Assembly: GCF_007752135.1 (NCBI RefSeq)
Contig: NZ_CP036298.1
Span: 7,928,501 to 7,992,500, forward strand
Reading direction: 5' to 3'
Origin: Aureliella helgolandensis
GTDB taxonomy: Bacteria; Planctomycetota; Planctomycetia; Pirellulales; Pirellulaceae
Length of the DNA: 64,000 nt
Shown here: positions 28,801 to 39,051 of the stretch, piece after piece
Numbering within the stretch: the stretch's first letter is position 1
Layout: each line of letters starts with the position of its first letter
Notes under the pieces: model-generated
Told to the model about the DNA's origin: nothing
The model's database searches: none
The model's input: only the letters and a program-made list of their open reading frames with translations
Position numbers and translations under genes: made by a program

Positions 28801-29384
28801 AATCGCAACCCGCCGTGTGAGCAAGGACGATTGATCCACGCTACAAGCTGATTGGAAGTGCCACCTCCACAGAAAAACTCAAAATGCTCAAAAACCAACA
28901 AGCCTGCAGGGGTTTGTTACAATCGCAACCCGCCGCGTAAGCAAGGACGGGTGATCCACGCTACAGGCTGATTGGAAGTGCCACCTCCACAGCAAAACTC
29001 AAAACGCTCTAAAACCAACAAGCCTGCGGGGGCTTGTTACAATCGCAACCCGCCGCGTAAGCAAGGACAAGTGATCCACGCTACAGGCTGATTGGAAGTG
29101 CCACCTCCACAGCAAAACTCAAAACGCTCTAAAACCAACAAGCCTGCGGGGGCTTGTTGCAATCGCAACCCGCCGCGTAAGCAAGGACGGGTGATCCACG
29201 CTACAAGCTGATTGGAAGTGCCACCTCCACTGAAAAACAAAAAACGCTCTAAAACCATCAAGCCTGCAGGGGCTTGTTACAATCGCAACCCGCCGCGTAA
29301 GCAAGGACAAATGATCCACGCTACAGGCTGATTGGAAGTGCCACCTCCACAGCAAAACTCAAAATGCTCAAAAACCAACAAGCC
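28801..29384 (+). repeat. Tandem array of ~120-bp units (about 4.9 copies)
   Basis: Units begin at 28801, 28921, 29041, 29161 and 29281 with an exact 120-base period; the last is cut off near 29384. Each unit contains GCAACCCGCCGCGTAAGCAA, a GATCCACGCTACA core, GCTGATTGGAAGTGCC, CACCTCCAC, an A-rich stretch and AAGCCTGC(A/G)GGGG(C/T)TTGTT. Differences between units are single bases. The array lies between two convergent genes. Short minus-strand frames across it are by-products of the period, which is a multiple of three. Confidence 0.95.
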
Positions 29385-29422
29385 GTTACCCGGCGATTCC
29401 GATTGCAGAGAGCCGGCTTACC

Positions 29423-29446
29423 CCGCAATCCCTCCGTGGATTGCGG
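29423..29446. other. Hairpin between convergent genes
   Basis: CCGCAATCC (29423-29431) and GGATTGCGG (29438-29446) form a perfect 9-bp stem with a 6-base loop. There is no T run on either side. It might terminate or insulate the two convergent transcripts, but this is unproven. Confidence 0.5.
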
Positions 29447-29587
29447 TCCCCATCCGTGAGGAAACGACCGGACTAAAGCCTCCATGCATGGACTTCCATC
29501 GCTTATTTGACAGGCAGAGCAGCTGCCACTTCGACTAAGTTGACACGGCGTTTCGCCACAAATCCCTCTTCCCTCGACGGTCATCCC

Positions 29588-31174
29588 CTAATAGACATCT
29601 CTGGAGTACCGTTTGTCGTCGGATAACCGTTTGAGATACGCTTTGGCTGCTACCGCATCCATCCCTCCCTCACTCTGAATAATCTCGAGGAGCGTCTTTT
29701 CCACGTCGACGGCCATCCGCGATGCGTCCCCACAGACAAAGAAATAGCCGCCCGCTTCGAGCCAACTCCACACCTCTGCGGCCTGTTCACGCATTTTGTC
29801 TTGCACGTAAACCTTTCGCTCTTGGTCTCGACTGAACGCAGTATCTAGCCGCGACAGCAAGCCACTGGCTTGGTAAGCGGCCAATTCAGCTTGATATAAA
29901 TAGTCCGTGGCTTGGCATTGATCTCCGAAAAAGAGCCAATTCTTTCCGGTGGCTTGGGTGGCATGCCGCTCTTGCAGGAAAGCCATGAAGGGGGCGATTC
30001 CGGTTCCCGGTCCTACCATCATCATCGGCGCCGCTGGATTCGCCGGCACGGTAAACCCATGCGACTTGTGCACAAACACTCGCACCTGCCCACCCACCCC
30101 TACCCGTTCTGCAAGCATGGTGGATGCGGCCCCCTTGCGCAGACGCCCTGCACTGCCCCACGTGACCTTGCCCACCGTGAGATGCACCTGACCAGGATTC
30201 GCTTTCAACGAACTTGCAATGGAATACAAGCGAGGGTTGAGCGTCCCCAAGCTGGCGACCAGCGTCTGTGGATCGAGCACCGCACTAGGAAACATTTTGA
30301 GCACATCCAAGACATCACAGCCGTCCAATTCCGAATCGTCGTCCAGTAATTGCTTCAGTTTTGCTTGCTCCCCTTCATCGCCCGTTGCACTGCACAGGGC
30401 ATCCAATAGTTCCTCAGTCGGAGCTTTCAAACAACATTCATCGCGAAGCACTAAGGCGAGTGTCGATAGGCCTCGCTCAGTGTCGACTCGATGATCGGCT
30501 TTGACGCCTAAAGCTGAAACGATCTCGGATACTAGGTCATCACAATTGGAGGGATAAACGCCTAATGCGTCTCCAACATGGTACTCCAATCCCGAATCGC
30601 CCAGATCAATCGCTACATGCCGAGTATCTTTGGCAGAACCGATACCATTCAGTTTGCGCGATTCCAATAAGCTCGCCGGGTATGGATTGGCTCGCGACCA
30701 AGTCTTTGCACTCGCACTCTGCCCACTGGATGCACCGATACTCTTGGGGGCTGTCGGTTGGACACCAATTTCTTTAACTAGAGTCTTTAGAAGGCGACTC
30801 GTCTCTCGGCCTCCCGGTACGCATAGCGTCAAGTTCGTTTCGTTACCCTGCGCGATTGCTTCGCTGTAGGACTTGCATTCGTAGCCACAAGCTCCACAGT
30901 CCAACTGCGCCATGGCTGCCATCATCCGCCGTTCCATCGGCTGCCCTTCGGCCAACACCATACGTTCTTCAATCTCCAACGCCGCATCATGCCAAGGATA
31001 GTCTTCATCCTCCTCGACGGGCGAGGTGCCGATTTCCTCAACCGTCGCCATCGCATGCTCCATGGCTGCAACTGGTGGCTCGTCCATGCCGTAGATTCCA
31101 GCAAAAAAGCCGTTAAGCCATGCGCGTTGTTCTTCGGTAAATGGAGCTGTTTCTGGAAGAATGGATGTTGCCAT
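29588..31174 (-). CDS. CysJ-like FAD/NADPH reductase with N-terminal Fe-S domain
   Basis: This 528-residue protein likely passes electrons from NADPH to NirA. Residues 12-26 (FTEEQRAWLNGFFAG) match a motif at the start of NirA. Cys93, 96, 100 and 118 (DCGACGYECKSYSEAI ... LCVPGG) form a PF04060-like [4Fe-4S] domain. The remainder is the FAD/NADP part of sulfite reductase flavoprotein: RLYSIASSL for FAD, GPGTGIAPFMAFLQER and GDASRM for NADP, and the CysJ-type C-terminus RYSRDVY. The FMN (flavodoxin) domain of CysJ is missing, and the Fe-S domain sits in its place. The start at 31174 follows AAAGG; an in-frame ATG at 31231 lacks a ribosome-binding site. It is the last gene of the nitrate operon, 94 bases after nirA. 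Confidence 0.88.
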   Translation of the reverse strand: MATSILPETAPFTEEQRAWLNGFFAGIYGMDEPPVAAMEHAMATVEEIGTSPVEEDEDYPWHDAALEIEERMVLAEGQPMERRMMAAMAQLDCGACGYECKSYSEAIAQGNETNLTLCVPGGRETSRLLKTLVKEIGVQPTAPKSIGASSGQSASAKTWSRANPYPASLLESRKLNGIGSAKDTRHVAIDLGDSGLEYHVGDALGVYPSNCDDLVSEIVSALGVKADHRVDTERGLSTLALVLRDECCLKAPTEELLDALCSATGDEGEQAKLKQLLDDDSELDGCDVLDVLKMFPSAVLDPQTLVASLGTLNPRLYSIASSLKANPGQVHLTVGKVTWGSAGRLRKGAASTMLAERVGVGGQVRVFVHKSHGFTVPANPAAPMMMVGPGTGIAPFMAFLQERHATQATGKNWLFFGDQCQATDYLYQAELAAYQASGLLSRLDTAFSRDQERKVYVQDKMREQAAEVWSWLEAGGYFFVCGDASRMAVDVEKTLLEIIQSEGGMDAVAAKAYLKRLSDDKRYSRDVY

Positions 31175-31268
31175 CGCTAGTTTACCTTTACTGAATTGTC
31201 TGAAAGAATTGAGACGCTGAGAGTCTGCCAAGTCACCTCAATGCCAACACTACGATCTACATACCTAT

Positions 31269-33098
31269 CTACAAAAGTGCACATGCTTTCGTCATCTCTC
31301 TAAGCTCCGCTACCGACTTGCGATTCACGAATTGAACAAAGAACTCTTCCTTCGAGCCGCGTTGCTGGAGGTAGGCTGTCAACAAACCTCGCAGCAGGGG
31401 AGCAACTTCATCGGCGGGCACGCCTGTGAACAGCAGCTGCCCAATCCCCTGATCCTTGCCCCATCCGCCGCCCACATGCACGTGATATCCCTCGACCATG
31501 TCGTCACCAACTTCAACCTTAGTGGCGATCATGCCAATATCACCGATGTAATGCTGCGCGCAACTATGATGGCATCCGGTCACGTGAATGTTGATAGGTG
31601 TGTCGAGCGTCAACCATTCCTCCAGGTACTCCGCGACCTGCATTGCGTGCCGTTTGGTATCTGCGCCAGCAAACTTGCACCCTGCACTCCCAGTACAAGC
31701 CACCAAACCAGCTCGCAAATTGCTCGCCGCGTAGTCAAGTCCCAGTTTCCGAATGGATTGTTGAACTTCGGGCAAATCATCGTCGGCGATATCGGTCAAC
31801 AGCAGATTTTGCCAAACGGTCAAGCGAACGCGTCCACTCCCAAAGCGTCGCGAAAGCCTAGCTAACCCCCGAGCCTGGTCCGCGGTCATCCGCCCAACGG
31901 GCAGCACGATACCGATGTAGTTCTTCCCCGTCTGGGCTTGTGCGTGAACATCGATATGCGCTAAGCGATCCTCGATCTCCGGTCGCTCCCACCGCGTGCG
32001 ATCCACGCGGCGCAGTTCCTTTCCAAGACTCTTCTCGACTTCGGTCAAGAACTTTTCGAATCCCCATTCGTCCAACACATATTTGAGACGTGCACGCTTG
32101 CGATCTGTCCGGTCACCGTTCTCGAGGAAAACCCGCACGATCGCACCCGCTACCTCAAGCGCCTCGTCAGGAGTGACTAAGACTCCCGTATCTCGCGCGA
32201 AATCACTATGCCCAGTAATCCCGCCTAGAGTCAGCTGAAAATAGATTCCCATTGGCGTCCTCTGATCGGCATGAGCTTCAGGGACACGCACCGCGTGGAA
32301 TCCAATATCGTTGGTATCATCCAGAGCGCTAATGCGGCCTCCACCATCGAAGGCGATGTTGAACTTGCGTGGCAAGCCGTACATCTCCCGATGATTGAGA
32401 ATGTAGTGATGCATTCGCTTGGCAATCGGCAAGGTCTCGATCAGCTCATCGGGATCAATGCCGCTTAACGGACTAGCTGTGACATTGCGAATGTTGTCTC
32501 CACCGGAACCAAGGCACACGACCCCCAGCTCTCGCAAGCCGTAGAGAATATTCATACCTTGGTTCGCGGGAATCTCGCGAAGTTGCAGGTTGGCACGCGT
32601 GGTCACATCGATATAGTCCCCCGCAGAAACCTCACTGAGATCCGCAATCCCTTCCAATTGATAGGCATGCAGTTCTCCACCAGGAATCCGCATGCGACAC
32701 ATGAATGCGTTTTGCGCTGGTGCGACAAAGAACAACCCTTGGAACTTCGTCAGGAAGACGTCATCCCCCTTCGGAAAGACATTCTGTTGAGCGCGATGCG
32801 ATATCTCGCCCCAGAGGTCGAGCGGATTCTTCTTCTGTTTTGCCAACTCCTCTCGGCTCAGCTTCTTTCCGCTAGCAATCACTCGCTGCTGGGCCTCGTA
32901 TGCTGCTTGCTCCGGGGAAGACGGAGCTTGGACAGCCTGCTTGTCAACACGGTTTCCACCGCCAATCGCAACCGTACTTCCCGCGTTGGCCGCTCCGCTC
33001 AGGATCGGCAACTTACGAACGGCTCGGGCCACGTCAGCACCATAGGTGAAGCCCGATAAATATTGCTTTTGCGATTCAGAAAACTCTTTGTCACTCAT
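31269..33098 (-). CDS. nirA: Siroheme nitrite reductase (NirA type)
   Basis: NirA reduces nitrite to ammonium with six electrons. The 609-residue product contains the two half-domains of the sulfite/nitrite reductase family and the siroheme/[4Fe-4S] cysteines in [11 protein letters not shown] and [16 protein letters not shown] (about residues 465-515). NPLDLWGEI and [10 protein letters not shown] near residues 90-140 are typical. The first 90 residues are an extension with two motifs: [15 protein letters not shown], also found at the start of the flavin reductase, and AVRKLPIL, also found in the nitrate reductase. A Gly/Ala/Pro-rich linker follows. The start overlaps the stop of the nitrate reductase gene by four bases. 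Sulfite reductase is a weaker alternative given the operon. Confidence 0.92.
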   Translation of the reverse strand: MSDKEFSESQKQYLSGFTYGADVARAVRKLPILSGAANAGSTVAIGGGNRVDKQAVQAPSSPEQAAYEAQQRVIASGKKLSREELAKQKKNPLDLWGEISHRAQQNVFPKGDDVFLTKFQGLFFVAPAQNAFMCRMRIPGGELHAYQLEGIADLSEVSAGDYIDVTTRANLQLREIPANQGMNILYGLRELGVVCLGSGGDNIRNVTASPLSGIDPDELIETLPIAKRMHHYILNHREMYGLPRKFNIAFDGGGRISALDDTNDIGFHAVRVPEAHADQRTPMGIYFQLTLGGITGHSDFARDTGVLVTPDEALEVAGAIVRVFLENGDRTDRKRARLKYVLDEWGFEKFLTEVEKSLGKELRRVDRTRWERPEIEDRLAHIDVHAQAQTGKNYIGIVLPVGRMTADQARGLARLSRRFGSGRVRLTVWQNLLLTDIADDDLPEVQQSIRKLGLDYAASNLRAGLVACTGSAGCKFAGADTKRHAMQVAEYLEEWLTLDTPINIHVTGCHHSCAQHYIGDIGMIATKVEVGDDMVEGYHVHVGGGWGKDQGIGQLLFTGVPADEVAPLLRGLLTAYLQQRGSKEEFFVQFVNRKSVAELREMTKACALL

Positions 33099-35386
33099 TG
33101 CTTAATACTTCTCAAGCGGACGGCACAATTCTTGTAACTTGGCTGGCGACTATACGGGTCAAAATGACTTAAGGTCAATCGATTGGTTTCTTCATAGTGC
33201 ATTGCCATGAACACCTGTCCCACCCGCACTGTAGGTGAGACCAATGCTCTTGCCTCAGCCCGACCACGACGCGAAGAAACCTCGACCCATTCCCCATTGC
33301 GGATGGCGTACCGTGAGGCATCGTCAGGATGCAGTTCCACGTATGGCTCATTTGGATAAAGCTCTCTCAGAATGGGACTCTTGCTCGTGCGAGTCTGCGT
33401 GTGCCACTGGCTCACCGAACCCCGTCCCGTCAACATCAGCATGGGAAAGTCCGCATCGGGCAACTCTGGCATGCCCCGTGGCTCAGCGACAATCAGGCGT
33501 GCCCGGCGGTCGGGTGTAAAGAACTCGCCATTGCCGAACAAGCGACGGTGTGGACGAGGAGTGTGGTACTGGCCCATGGACTCGCCAGGCTGAGTGCCTT
33601 GCGATTTCGTTTCTGCGTCAGCCTCCGACCATGGCCATTGAATTCCACCACAGCGATCAAGGTGGGCATAGTTTTCAATACCTGTGATATCACAAGGCTG
33701 GCCTCGACTGGCCCGTTGCATGATCCGGAAACCAGCTTCCGGATCTGTCCACTCCGTCAACATCTCGCCAACGCCCCAATAGGCTCCAATTGCTCGAAAA
33801 ATCTGGAAGTCGGCCAAGGCTTCCCCTGGTGCAACACGGACGCGACGGTGAACCCCGTAGCGTCGTTCACTGTTGATAAAGGTCCCTTCCTTCTCCCCCC
33901 AACCTGCGGCTGGCAGGATCAAATCAGCCTGGCGAGCCGTCTCGGTTGTGGCATACATGTCTTGAACGACTAGGAAGTCGAGTTTATCGAGCAACTCACG
34001 GGCGTCCCCTTGATGGATCCAACTGTGCGCCGGATTTGTTGCAATCACCCACAGACCACGAATTTTTCCACACCGAATTCCTTCGACGATTCGATCGTAA
34101 CTCCAGCCGTTTTCATCGGGTATCTTGCCCGGATCAATATCCAACACGGCAGCGATCTTCTCGCGATGCTCAGGATCGGCATAGTCGTGGTGTCCGAAGA
34201 GATTGGTGGTTCCACTCCAAAGACGCGATCCCATTGCATTGCATTGGCCGGTAATACTGTTCGCCCCCGTTCCAGGGCGACCAATATTTCCGGTAATCAA
34301 GGCGATGTTGATGATCGCCTGAGCGGTGCGCACCCCTTCATAGCTTTGATTGACACCCATCGTCCACCACAATGATGCAGCCTTGGCTTGTCCAATACTT
34401 TCAGCCGCACGCAAGATCTTCTCTGCCGACAATCCAGTTCGAGCTGCCGCGTATTCTGGTGTATAGGAGTCGACATGTTGAGTCAGCTCCCGAAATCCAG
34501 TCGTGTGGGCTGCTACAAAATCGTGGTCCACGTAGCCAGACTCGATTAACTGCCGAGTGATGGCATACAACAACACCAGATCACTCTTGGGTCGGAGCTG
34601 GAGATGCTGCGTGGCCGCCATAGCGGTCTCAGTACTTCGTGGATCGACCACAATCACTTCTGGTGCGTGCTGATTTCGCAACACGCGTTCCCACATGATC
34701 GGATGGCCAATACAAGGATTGGCACCGATGAAAACCAAGCAATCACTCTGTTCGAAGTCCTCGTACGTAAAGGGGGGCGCATCAAAACCAAACGACTCTT
34801 TGTAGGCAGTCACCGCCGTGGCCATGCATTGCCGCGTATTCCCGTCTCCATGCTTCAGCCCCATGCCGAACTTGGCCAACACTCCCAACAAGGCCATTTC
34901 TTCGCAGGCGATTTGCCCGGTGCTGAGGAACGCGACTGAATCGGCTCCATGGGCCGCTTGAATCGCTTTGAATCGTTCACAGAACTCGGTCAGCGCCCGA
35001 TCCCAGCTCACCGGTTCCAATTCACCCTCAGCATTCCGCAGGAGGGGATGCGTCGCTCGGTCCGCGGACTCGAGCACTCGCAACGATTCCCAGCCTTTGG
35101 GACACGCCATTCCAAGATTGACGGGGTAGTCCGTCTCGGGAGTAAGCCCAACCGCTTGGCCATCCCGCAGGTGAATCCTTAGACCACACCCGGTGGAACA
35201 GTAGCCACAAACCGACGTTGCAGTAGCATCCGGACGCAGTGATGCATGAGTCATTCCCAAGCCGTGCGAACCGGGATTGAGCAAGAGCTCACGAGTCATT
35301 CGTCCATCGACATTCTGCAGAATTGGCAGACGCCGGACGGCTTGTTTCAGTCGAGATAGAGTTTCTTGAGTTGACACTAGACTCAT
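33095..35386 (-). CDS. nasA: Assimilatory nitrate reductase, molybdopterin catalytic subunit
   Basis: This 763-residue enzyme reduces nitrate to nitrite at a bis-MGD molybdenum centre. Cys60, 63, 67 and 95 ([12 protein letters not shown] ... MACPKGWE) bind the [4Fe-4S] cluster. Cys187 in [10 protein letters not shown] is the likely Mo ligand. [15 protein letters not shown] and [13 protein letters not shown] mark cofactor-binding parts, and the C-terminal MopB-like domain ends [17 protein letters not shown], as in NasA/NarB. No Tat signal is present, so it is cytoplasmic. An N-terminal extension of about 55 residues includes AVRRLPIL, also present in NirA. Formate dehydrogenase is an alternative fold-mate, but the operon supports nitrate. 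Four-base overlaps join it to both neighbours. Confidence 0.92.
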   Translation of the reverse strand: MSLVSTQETLSRLKQAVRRLPILQNVDGRMTRELLLNPGSHGLGMTHASLRPDATATSVCGYCSTGCGLRIHLRDGQAVGLTPETDYPVNLGMACPKGWESLRVLESADRATHPLLRNAEGELEPVSWDRALTEFCERFKAIQAAHGADSVAFLSTGQIACEEMALLGVLAKFGMGLKHGDGNTRQCMATAVTAYKESFGFDAPPFTYEDFEQSDCLVFIGANPCIGHPIMWERVLRNQHAPEVIVVDPRSTETAMAATQHLQLRPKSDLVLLYAITRQLIESGYVDHDFVAAHTTGFRELTQHVDSYTPEYAAARTGLSAEKILRAAESIGQAKAASLWWTMGVNQSYEGVRTAQAIINIALITGNIGRPGTGANSITGQCNAMGSRLWSGTTNLFGHHDYADPEHREKIAAVLDIDPGKIPDENGWSYDRIVEGIRCGKIRGLWVIATNPAHSWIHQGDARELLDKLDFLVVQDMYATTETARQADLILPAAGWGEKEGTFINSERRYGVHRRVRVAPGEALADFQIFRAIGAYWGVGEMLTEWTDPEAGFRIMQRASRGQPCDITGIENYAHLDRCGGIQWPWSEADAETKSQGTQPGESMGQYHTPRPHRRLFGNGEFFTPDRRARLIVAEPRGMPELPDADFPMLMLTGRGSVSQWHTQTRTSKSPILRELYPNEPYVELHPDDASRYAIRNGEWVEVSSRRGRAEARALVSPTVRVGQVFMAMHYEETNRLTLSHFDPYSRQPSYKNCAVRLRSIKQ

Positions 35387-37155
35387 CGCATCGTCCCCGG
35401 CATTCGATCGTAGACAACGCTTGAAAAGTAGATGATTCTTTCACAGTACTCACCTAGCATCAGGGCCAAGGCTGCCGCGAACGCCACACCAGCCACGACA
35501 GTCGTTGGCAGTACCGAACTGGCGGCGATTGCATGCAGTAGCAAAGCGATGCCGCTAAACGCCATCGTCATGCGAAACTGCTTCAGCCCTGGCATCGATT
35601 GCGAGATGAGCGTGCGTGAGCGGCGTTGCAGTTCAGAATCGAGCGGCAAGGCTGGGCCGGTCAAATGCTTCCATTCCCAAACCAACTTCGCGACCGTTAC
35701 CAACACGGTCGCTAGGCCGACGCCCATCATCAACGCCCGCGTGGCGTTCGAACCGGTGGCTGCCAATACGAAGGTACACCAAGCACCGCCGGACACTCCC
35801 GCTGATGCAAAGAACAAAGTCAGAGTGCGTACTCCGCTCCACAACTCTCGTCGCGTGGCAACGTAGATCATGCCGCTACAGAACAAACCGGCAATGCCCA
35901 GCACCAAGGCTGCCACCACCAGCAACGTACCAGCCGACTGAGGCAAGAACCCGACCCAAGGCCCAAGCTCTACTGAAGGGAGATAGGAATCCAGGTACGG
36001 CAACCAGACGAGACCAGTCGCCAAGGCAAGGAGCCCCACGTACTTCCCAAGCACCACAGCTTCGCGGCTCAACCAACTCGTGCGCAACCCCAAGAAGATG
36101 CGCCAGGCACGCAGCGGCTGACCAAGGTGCAATGGCGCTACCCCCAATCCGATCAAAGCCAGTCCGCAGGCGCAGACGGTCGCCCAAGCAGTTAAACGAA
36201 AAAGATCTTGCACTACTTCGATCGGAGCAAACTGCGACAAGAGCCACAATGCCCTCTCCACGAAAAGCAAACCTACGGAAGCCTGTGTACCAACTAGCAT
36301 CATCGCCAAGGGCCAATGAGCTTCGGCCGGCCTATCGATATGCCAATCATGGGGAATGGCTGCCTTGAGCACGTCGGGTGAAACACCGACATAGCTCGTC
36401 GAAGGGGAGGTCAGTTTCGAATAGGGTGCACCAGGTACCAAGCGTTCGTCCTGCTCCAACACTCGCGACTTCATGTCGACAACCCGAATGCGGATTGCTT
36501 CGTTGGGACAGGCCTGAACACATGCCGGAGCTTCCCCCACGCTCATGCGTTGCGTGCACATATCGCACTTCCTGACAATCCCCAAACGTTCGCTATACTG
36601 CGGAACCTCGTACGGACACATCATCGTGCAATACTTACAACCAATGCACTGATCATCCAGATGCCGAACAATGCCCGTTATGGGATCTTTTTCATAAGCT
36701 TTGACGGGACAACCACTCAGACACGCAGGCTCATCGCAGTGATGGCAAGCGGTAGTCACGTGCCGTACTTGTGGAGCTTCTTCTCCGATCGTGATCGCAC
36801 CGACCCGTCTCCAACTTTCATCATCATCCAAACCATTGAGCGTATGACAAGCAACTACGCAAGCCTTGCAGCCGCTGCATTTATCCAAATCCACTTCGAA
36901 TGCATACTGCTCACTGGCGGTAGGCGTAACCGTTGGCAGCAACGACTTGTAGTACCGCGCTTGGGCTGGCTCTAAGATTTTTGCTTCCGCCGAATAGCGC
37001 TCGAGATCTCCCTCATCATGAGCGCGACTAAACCGCTCGACTGCCGTTAATTCCCCTTGCTCCTGCAACAATTGCCCGATGAACGCAGCATGACTGAGCC
37101 CAGCGGACGGCACAGATTGTGGTGAGAGTTGAACAATGGGAAGCGAAACGGACAT
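35383..37155 (-). CDS. Fusion of a four-[4Fe-4S] ferredoxin subunit and a DmsC-like membrane anchor
   Basis: Residues 85-225 of this 590-residue protein hold four ferredoxin-type clusters: Cys93/96/99/103, Cys137/140/145/149, Cys170/173/176/180 and Cys197/200/212/216, in the order of DmsB/NrfC-type electron-transfer subunits. From about residue 270 the chain becomes hydrophobic, with about eight transmembrane segments of the DmsC/NrfD kind, which bind quinol. The first 85 residues are a unique, partly charged extension. The protein would carry electrons from menaquinol to the nitrate reductase encoded directly downstream (four-base overlap). Fusing these two subunits is unusual, since DmsB and DmsC are normally separate. 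The gene is in the middle of the nitrate operon. Confidence 0.88.
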   Translation of the reverse strand: MSVSLPIVQLSPQSVPSAGLSHAAFIGQLLQEQGELTAVERFSRAHDEGDLERYSAEAKILEPAQARYYKSLLPTVTPTASEQYAFEVDLDKCSGCKACVVACHTLNGLDDDESWRRVGAITIGEEAPQVRHVTTACHHCDEPACLSGCPVKAYEKDPITGIVRHLDDQCIGCKYCTMMCPYEVPQYSERLGIVRKCDMCTQRMSVGEAPACVQACPNEAIRIRVVDMKSRVLEQDERLVPGAPYSKLTSPSTSYVGVSPDVLKAAIPHDWHIDRPAEAHWPLAMMLVGTQASVGLLFVERALWLLSQFAPIEVVQDLFRLTAWATVCACGLALIGLGVAPLHLGQPLRAWRIFLGLRTSWLSREAVVLGKYVGLLALATGLVWLPYLDSYLPSVELGPWVGFLPQSAGTLLVVAALVLGIAGLFCSGMIYVATRRELWSGVRTLTLFFASAGVSGGAWCTFVLAATGSNATRALMMGVGLATVLVTVAKLVWEWKHLTGPALPLDSELQRRSRTLISQSMPGLKQFRMTMAFSGIALLLHAIAASSVLPTTVVAGVAFAAALALMLGEYCERIIYFSSVVYDRMPGTMR

Positions 37156-37221
37156 AATCTCAATTTAGAGAGTGAGGGCTATACGGGACGCAATGTACTG
37201 GTCGGCAGATTCAAGAAGCCT

Positions 37222-38070
37222 TCAAGAAGCCACAGTGGTTTGGGCGGCAGCAGCCCGCTTGGCTGCCAATTCCTCGATGCTCTTCTGCTGCTTCTTGTGA
37301 TCTTGCTCCTCCAAGAAGGAGATCATCTTTTCGCGCAATGCGTAGTACTCGGGGTGAGCCAACACATCGGCCCTCTCGCGCGGTCGCTCGAAGGGCATTT
37401 CGAAGACGGCCCCGACTCGCGCCCGAGGACCGTTGGTCATCATGACAACTCGGTCACTCATGAAGAGCGCTTCATCGACATCATGAGTAATCATCAGCGT
37501 TGTGATCCGATCCCGCGTCAGAATCTCCTGCAGGATCTCCTGCAATTCCATCCGTGTCAGTGAATCCAACATCCCGAAGGGTTCATCCAGTAGCAACATC
37601 CGAGGCTTGAGCGCGAACGCGCGTGCAATGCCAACACGTTGCTGCATCCCCTGGCTCAACTCCCCTGCGTTTTTGTGCAAACTGTCGCCCAAACCAACCA
37701 AGTTCAAGTAGTAGGCAACGATGTCATGCCGCTGCTGACGTGTCCCATGAGGATAAACCTGCTTGACGCCCAACATGACATTTTCGAACGCAGTCATCCA
37801 AGGCATTAGGCAGGGCGACTGAAACACGATTCCACGATCCGGTCCCGGACCATCAATCTCCCGATTGTCGATAATCACTCCACCGTGCGAAATTGAATTC
37901 AGGCCGGCTACCATGGTCAACACCGTACTCTTCCCACAGCCACTGTGGCCGAGCAGGCAAACGTACTCTCCTTGCTGCATGTTGAGTGAAAAATCCTCAA
38001 CGATGACCGCCGGACCATGGGGCGTGTCATAGGTTTTCCCCAGCTTGAACATTTCGACAAAACCAGCCAT
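37222..38070 (-). CDS. Nitrate-type ABC transporter ATP-binding protein (NrtD-like)
   Basis: The 282-residue ATPase has Walker [10 protein letters not shown], a Q-loop QSPCLMPWM, the signature [16 protein letters not shown], Walker [10 protein letters not shown] and the switch His in [18 protein letters not shown]. The sequence is of the nitrate/sulfonate/taurine importer class. The signature has LSQG instead of LSGG. The C-terminal 40 residues are Lys/Gln/Ala-rich. It lies 12 bases after the first ATPase gene; together the two could form the heterodimer seen in Nrt systems. Confidence 0.92.
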   Translation of the reverse strand: MAGFVEMFKLGKTYDTPHGPAVIVEDFSLNMQQGEYVCLLGHSGCGKSTVLTMVAGLNSISHGGVIIDNREIDGPGPDRGIVFQSPCLMPWMTAFENVMLGVKQVYPHGTRQQRHDIVAYYLNLVGLGDSLHKNAGELSQGMQQRVGIARAFALKPRMLLLDEPFGMLDSLTRMELQEILQEILTRDRITTLMITHDVDEALFMSDRVVMMTNGPRARVGAVFEMPFERPRERADVLAHPEYYALREKMISFLEEQDHKKQQKSIEELAAKRAAAAQTTVAS

Positions 38071-38082
38071 GCGGATCGGCTC

Positions 38083-39036
38083 CTATCTACCTGTAGGTGG
38101 GCTATTGAAAACGGCCTTGGTCGCCAAGGACAAATCTTTCGGCTGGATGTCCGGCAATTCAAACTTGGCACCACCTCCGGCAAGTCGTTGAGCATCGCGA
38201 GCTTGCTGGCGGACAGAAACCAGATAGTTAGTGATCGTATTCCGCAGTTCCTTAAACCCCTCGTCATGGTTCAGCGCAGTTTTATCCCGCGGCCGGTCGA
38301 GGCGAACGTCAAAGACGGGCCCCAGCGTTGCGTTTGGCCCCGGGTTCAACGGTACGATCCGATCGGCCACCAACATGGCTTCATCCACGTCGTTGGTTAT
38401 CATCAGGCATGTCTGTTTCTCTGCCTCCCAGATACTGAGAATTTCTTCCTGCAGCGTGCTGCGTGTCAGGGCATCGAGGGCTGACAAGGGTTCGTCGAGC
38501 AAGAGCACTTCGGGCTTCATTGCCAGGGTGCGGGCTAGCGAAGTCCGCTGTCGCATGCCACCTGACAATTCGTGAGGCCGTCGATGCGCCGCATGACTGA
38601 GTCCGACCATCTCAATGAATTGTTCGACATGATCGCGACGTTCACCCTTAGACCATTTGGCAAAGACAGTGTCCACCGATAAAGCGATATTGCCGCGAAC
38701 AGTAAGCCACGGAAGCAGCGAGTAATTTTGGAACACGATGCCGCGTTCGGGCCCCGGGCCAGTAATAGGACTACCACGCATCATGATCTGACCAGAGTCG
38801 GGTTTCTCAAGCCCTGCCAGCAATTTGGTAAAGGTAGTCTTCCCGCTCCCCGAGAATCCAACCACCGCCAAGAACTCCCCTTCGCGTAGTTGCAAGTTAA
38901 TGTCCGCAAGTACTTCCGTGCGAGTCGCCCCACTTCCAAATCCCTTGCAGACGTTTTGCAGAGAAATAATGGGATCGGGAATACTCGGCGCGATCCGTCG
39001 GGTTGCTCTCGATTCGGGCAGTATAGCTAGACTCAT
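38083..39036 (-). CDS. Nitrate-type ABC transporter ATP-binding protein (NrtC/NrtD-like)
   Basis: The 317-residue ATPase carries Walker [26 protein letters not shown] and Walker [13 protein letters not shown], with the H-loop position as [10 protein letters not shown], where Asn replaces the usual switch His. The cyanobacterial NrtC has an extra NrtA-like sensor domain, which is absent here. The C-terminal 60 residues (after [11 protein letters not shown]) are not conserved. If the missing switch His is real, this subunit would be the degenerate site of an asymmetric ATPase pair with the next gene's product. It is encoded 15 bases after the permease. Confidence 0.9.
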   Translation of the reverse strand: MSLAILPESRATRRIAPSIPDPIISLQNVCKGFGSGATRTEVLADINLQLREGEFLAVVGFSGSGKTTFTKLLAGLEKPDSGQIMMRGSPITGPGPERGIVFQNYSLLPWLTVRGNIALSVDTVFAKWSKGERRDHVEQFIEMVGLSHAAHRRPHELSGGMRQRTSLARTLAMKPEVLLLDEPLSALDALTRSTLQEEILSIWEAEKQTCLMITNDVDEAMLVADRIVPLNPGPNATLGPVFDVRLDRPRDKTALNHDEGFKELRNTITNYLVSVRQQARDAQRLAGGGAKFELPDIQPKDLSLATKAVFNSPPTGR

Positions 39037-39051
39037 TTTTGCTCTCCCTGA

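Noticed and set aside
29037-29355. Short - strand frames in the 120-bp array with repeated SLLTRR-type peptides
   Set aside because: The period is a multiple of three, so any frame stays open; no start signals and no family.
28801-29384. CRISPR-like array
   Set aside because: Units are 120 bases of continuous near-identity, with no unique spacers and no cas genes.
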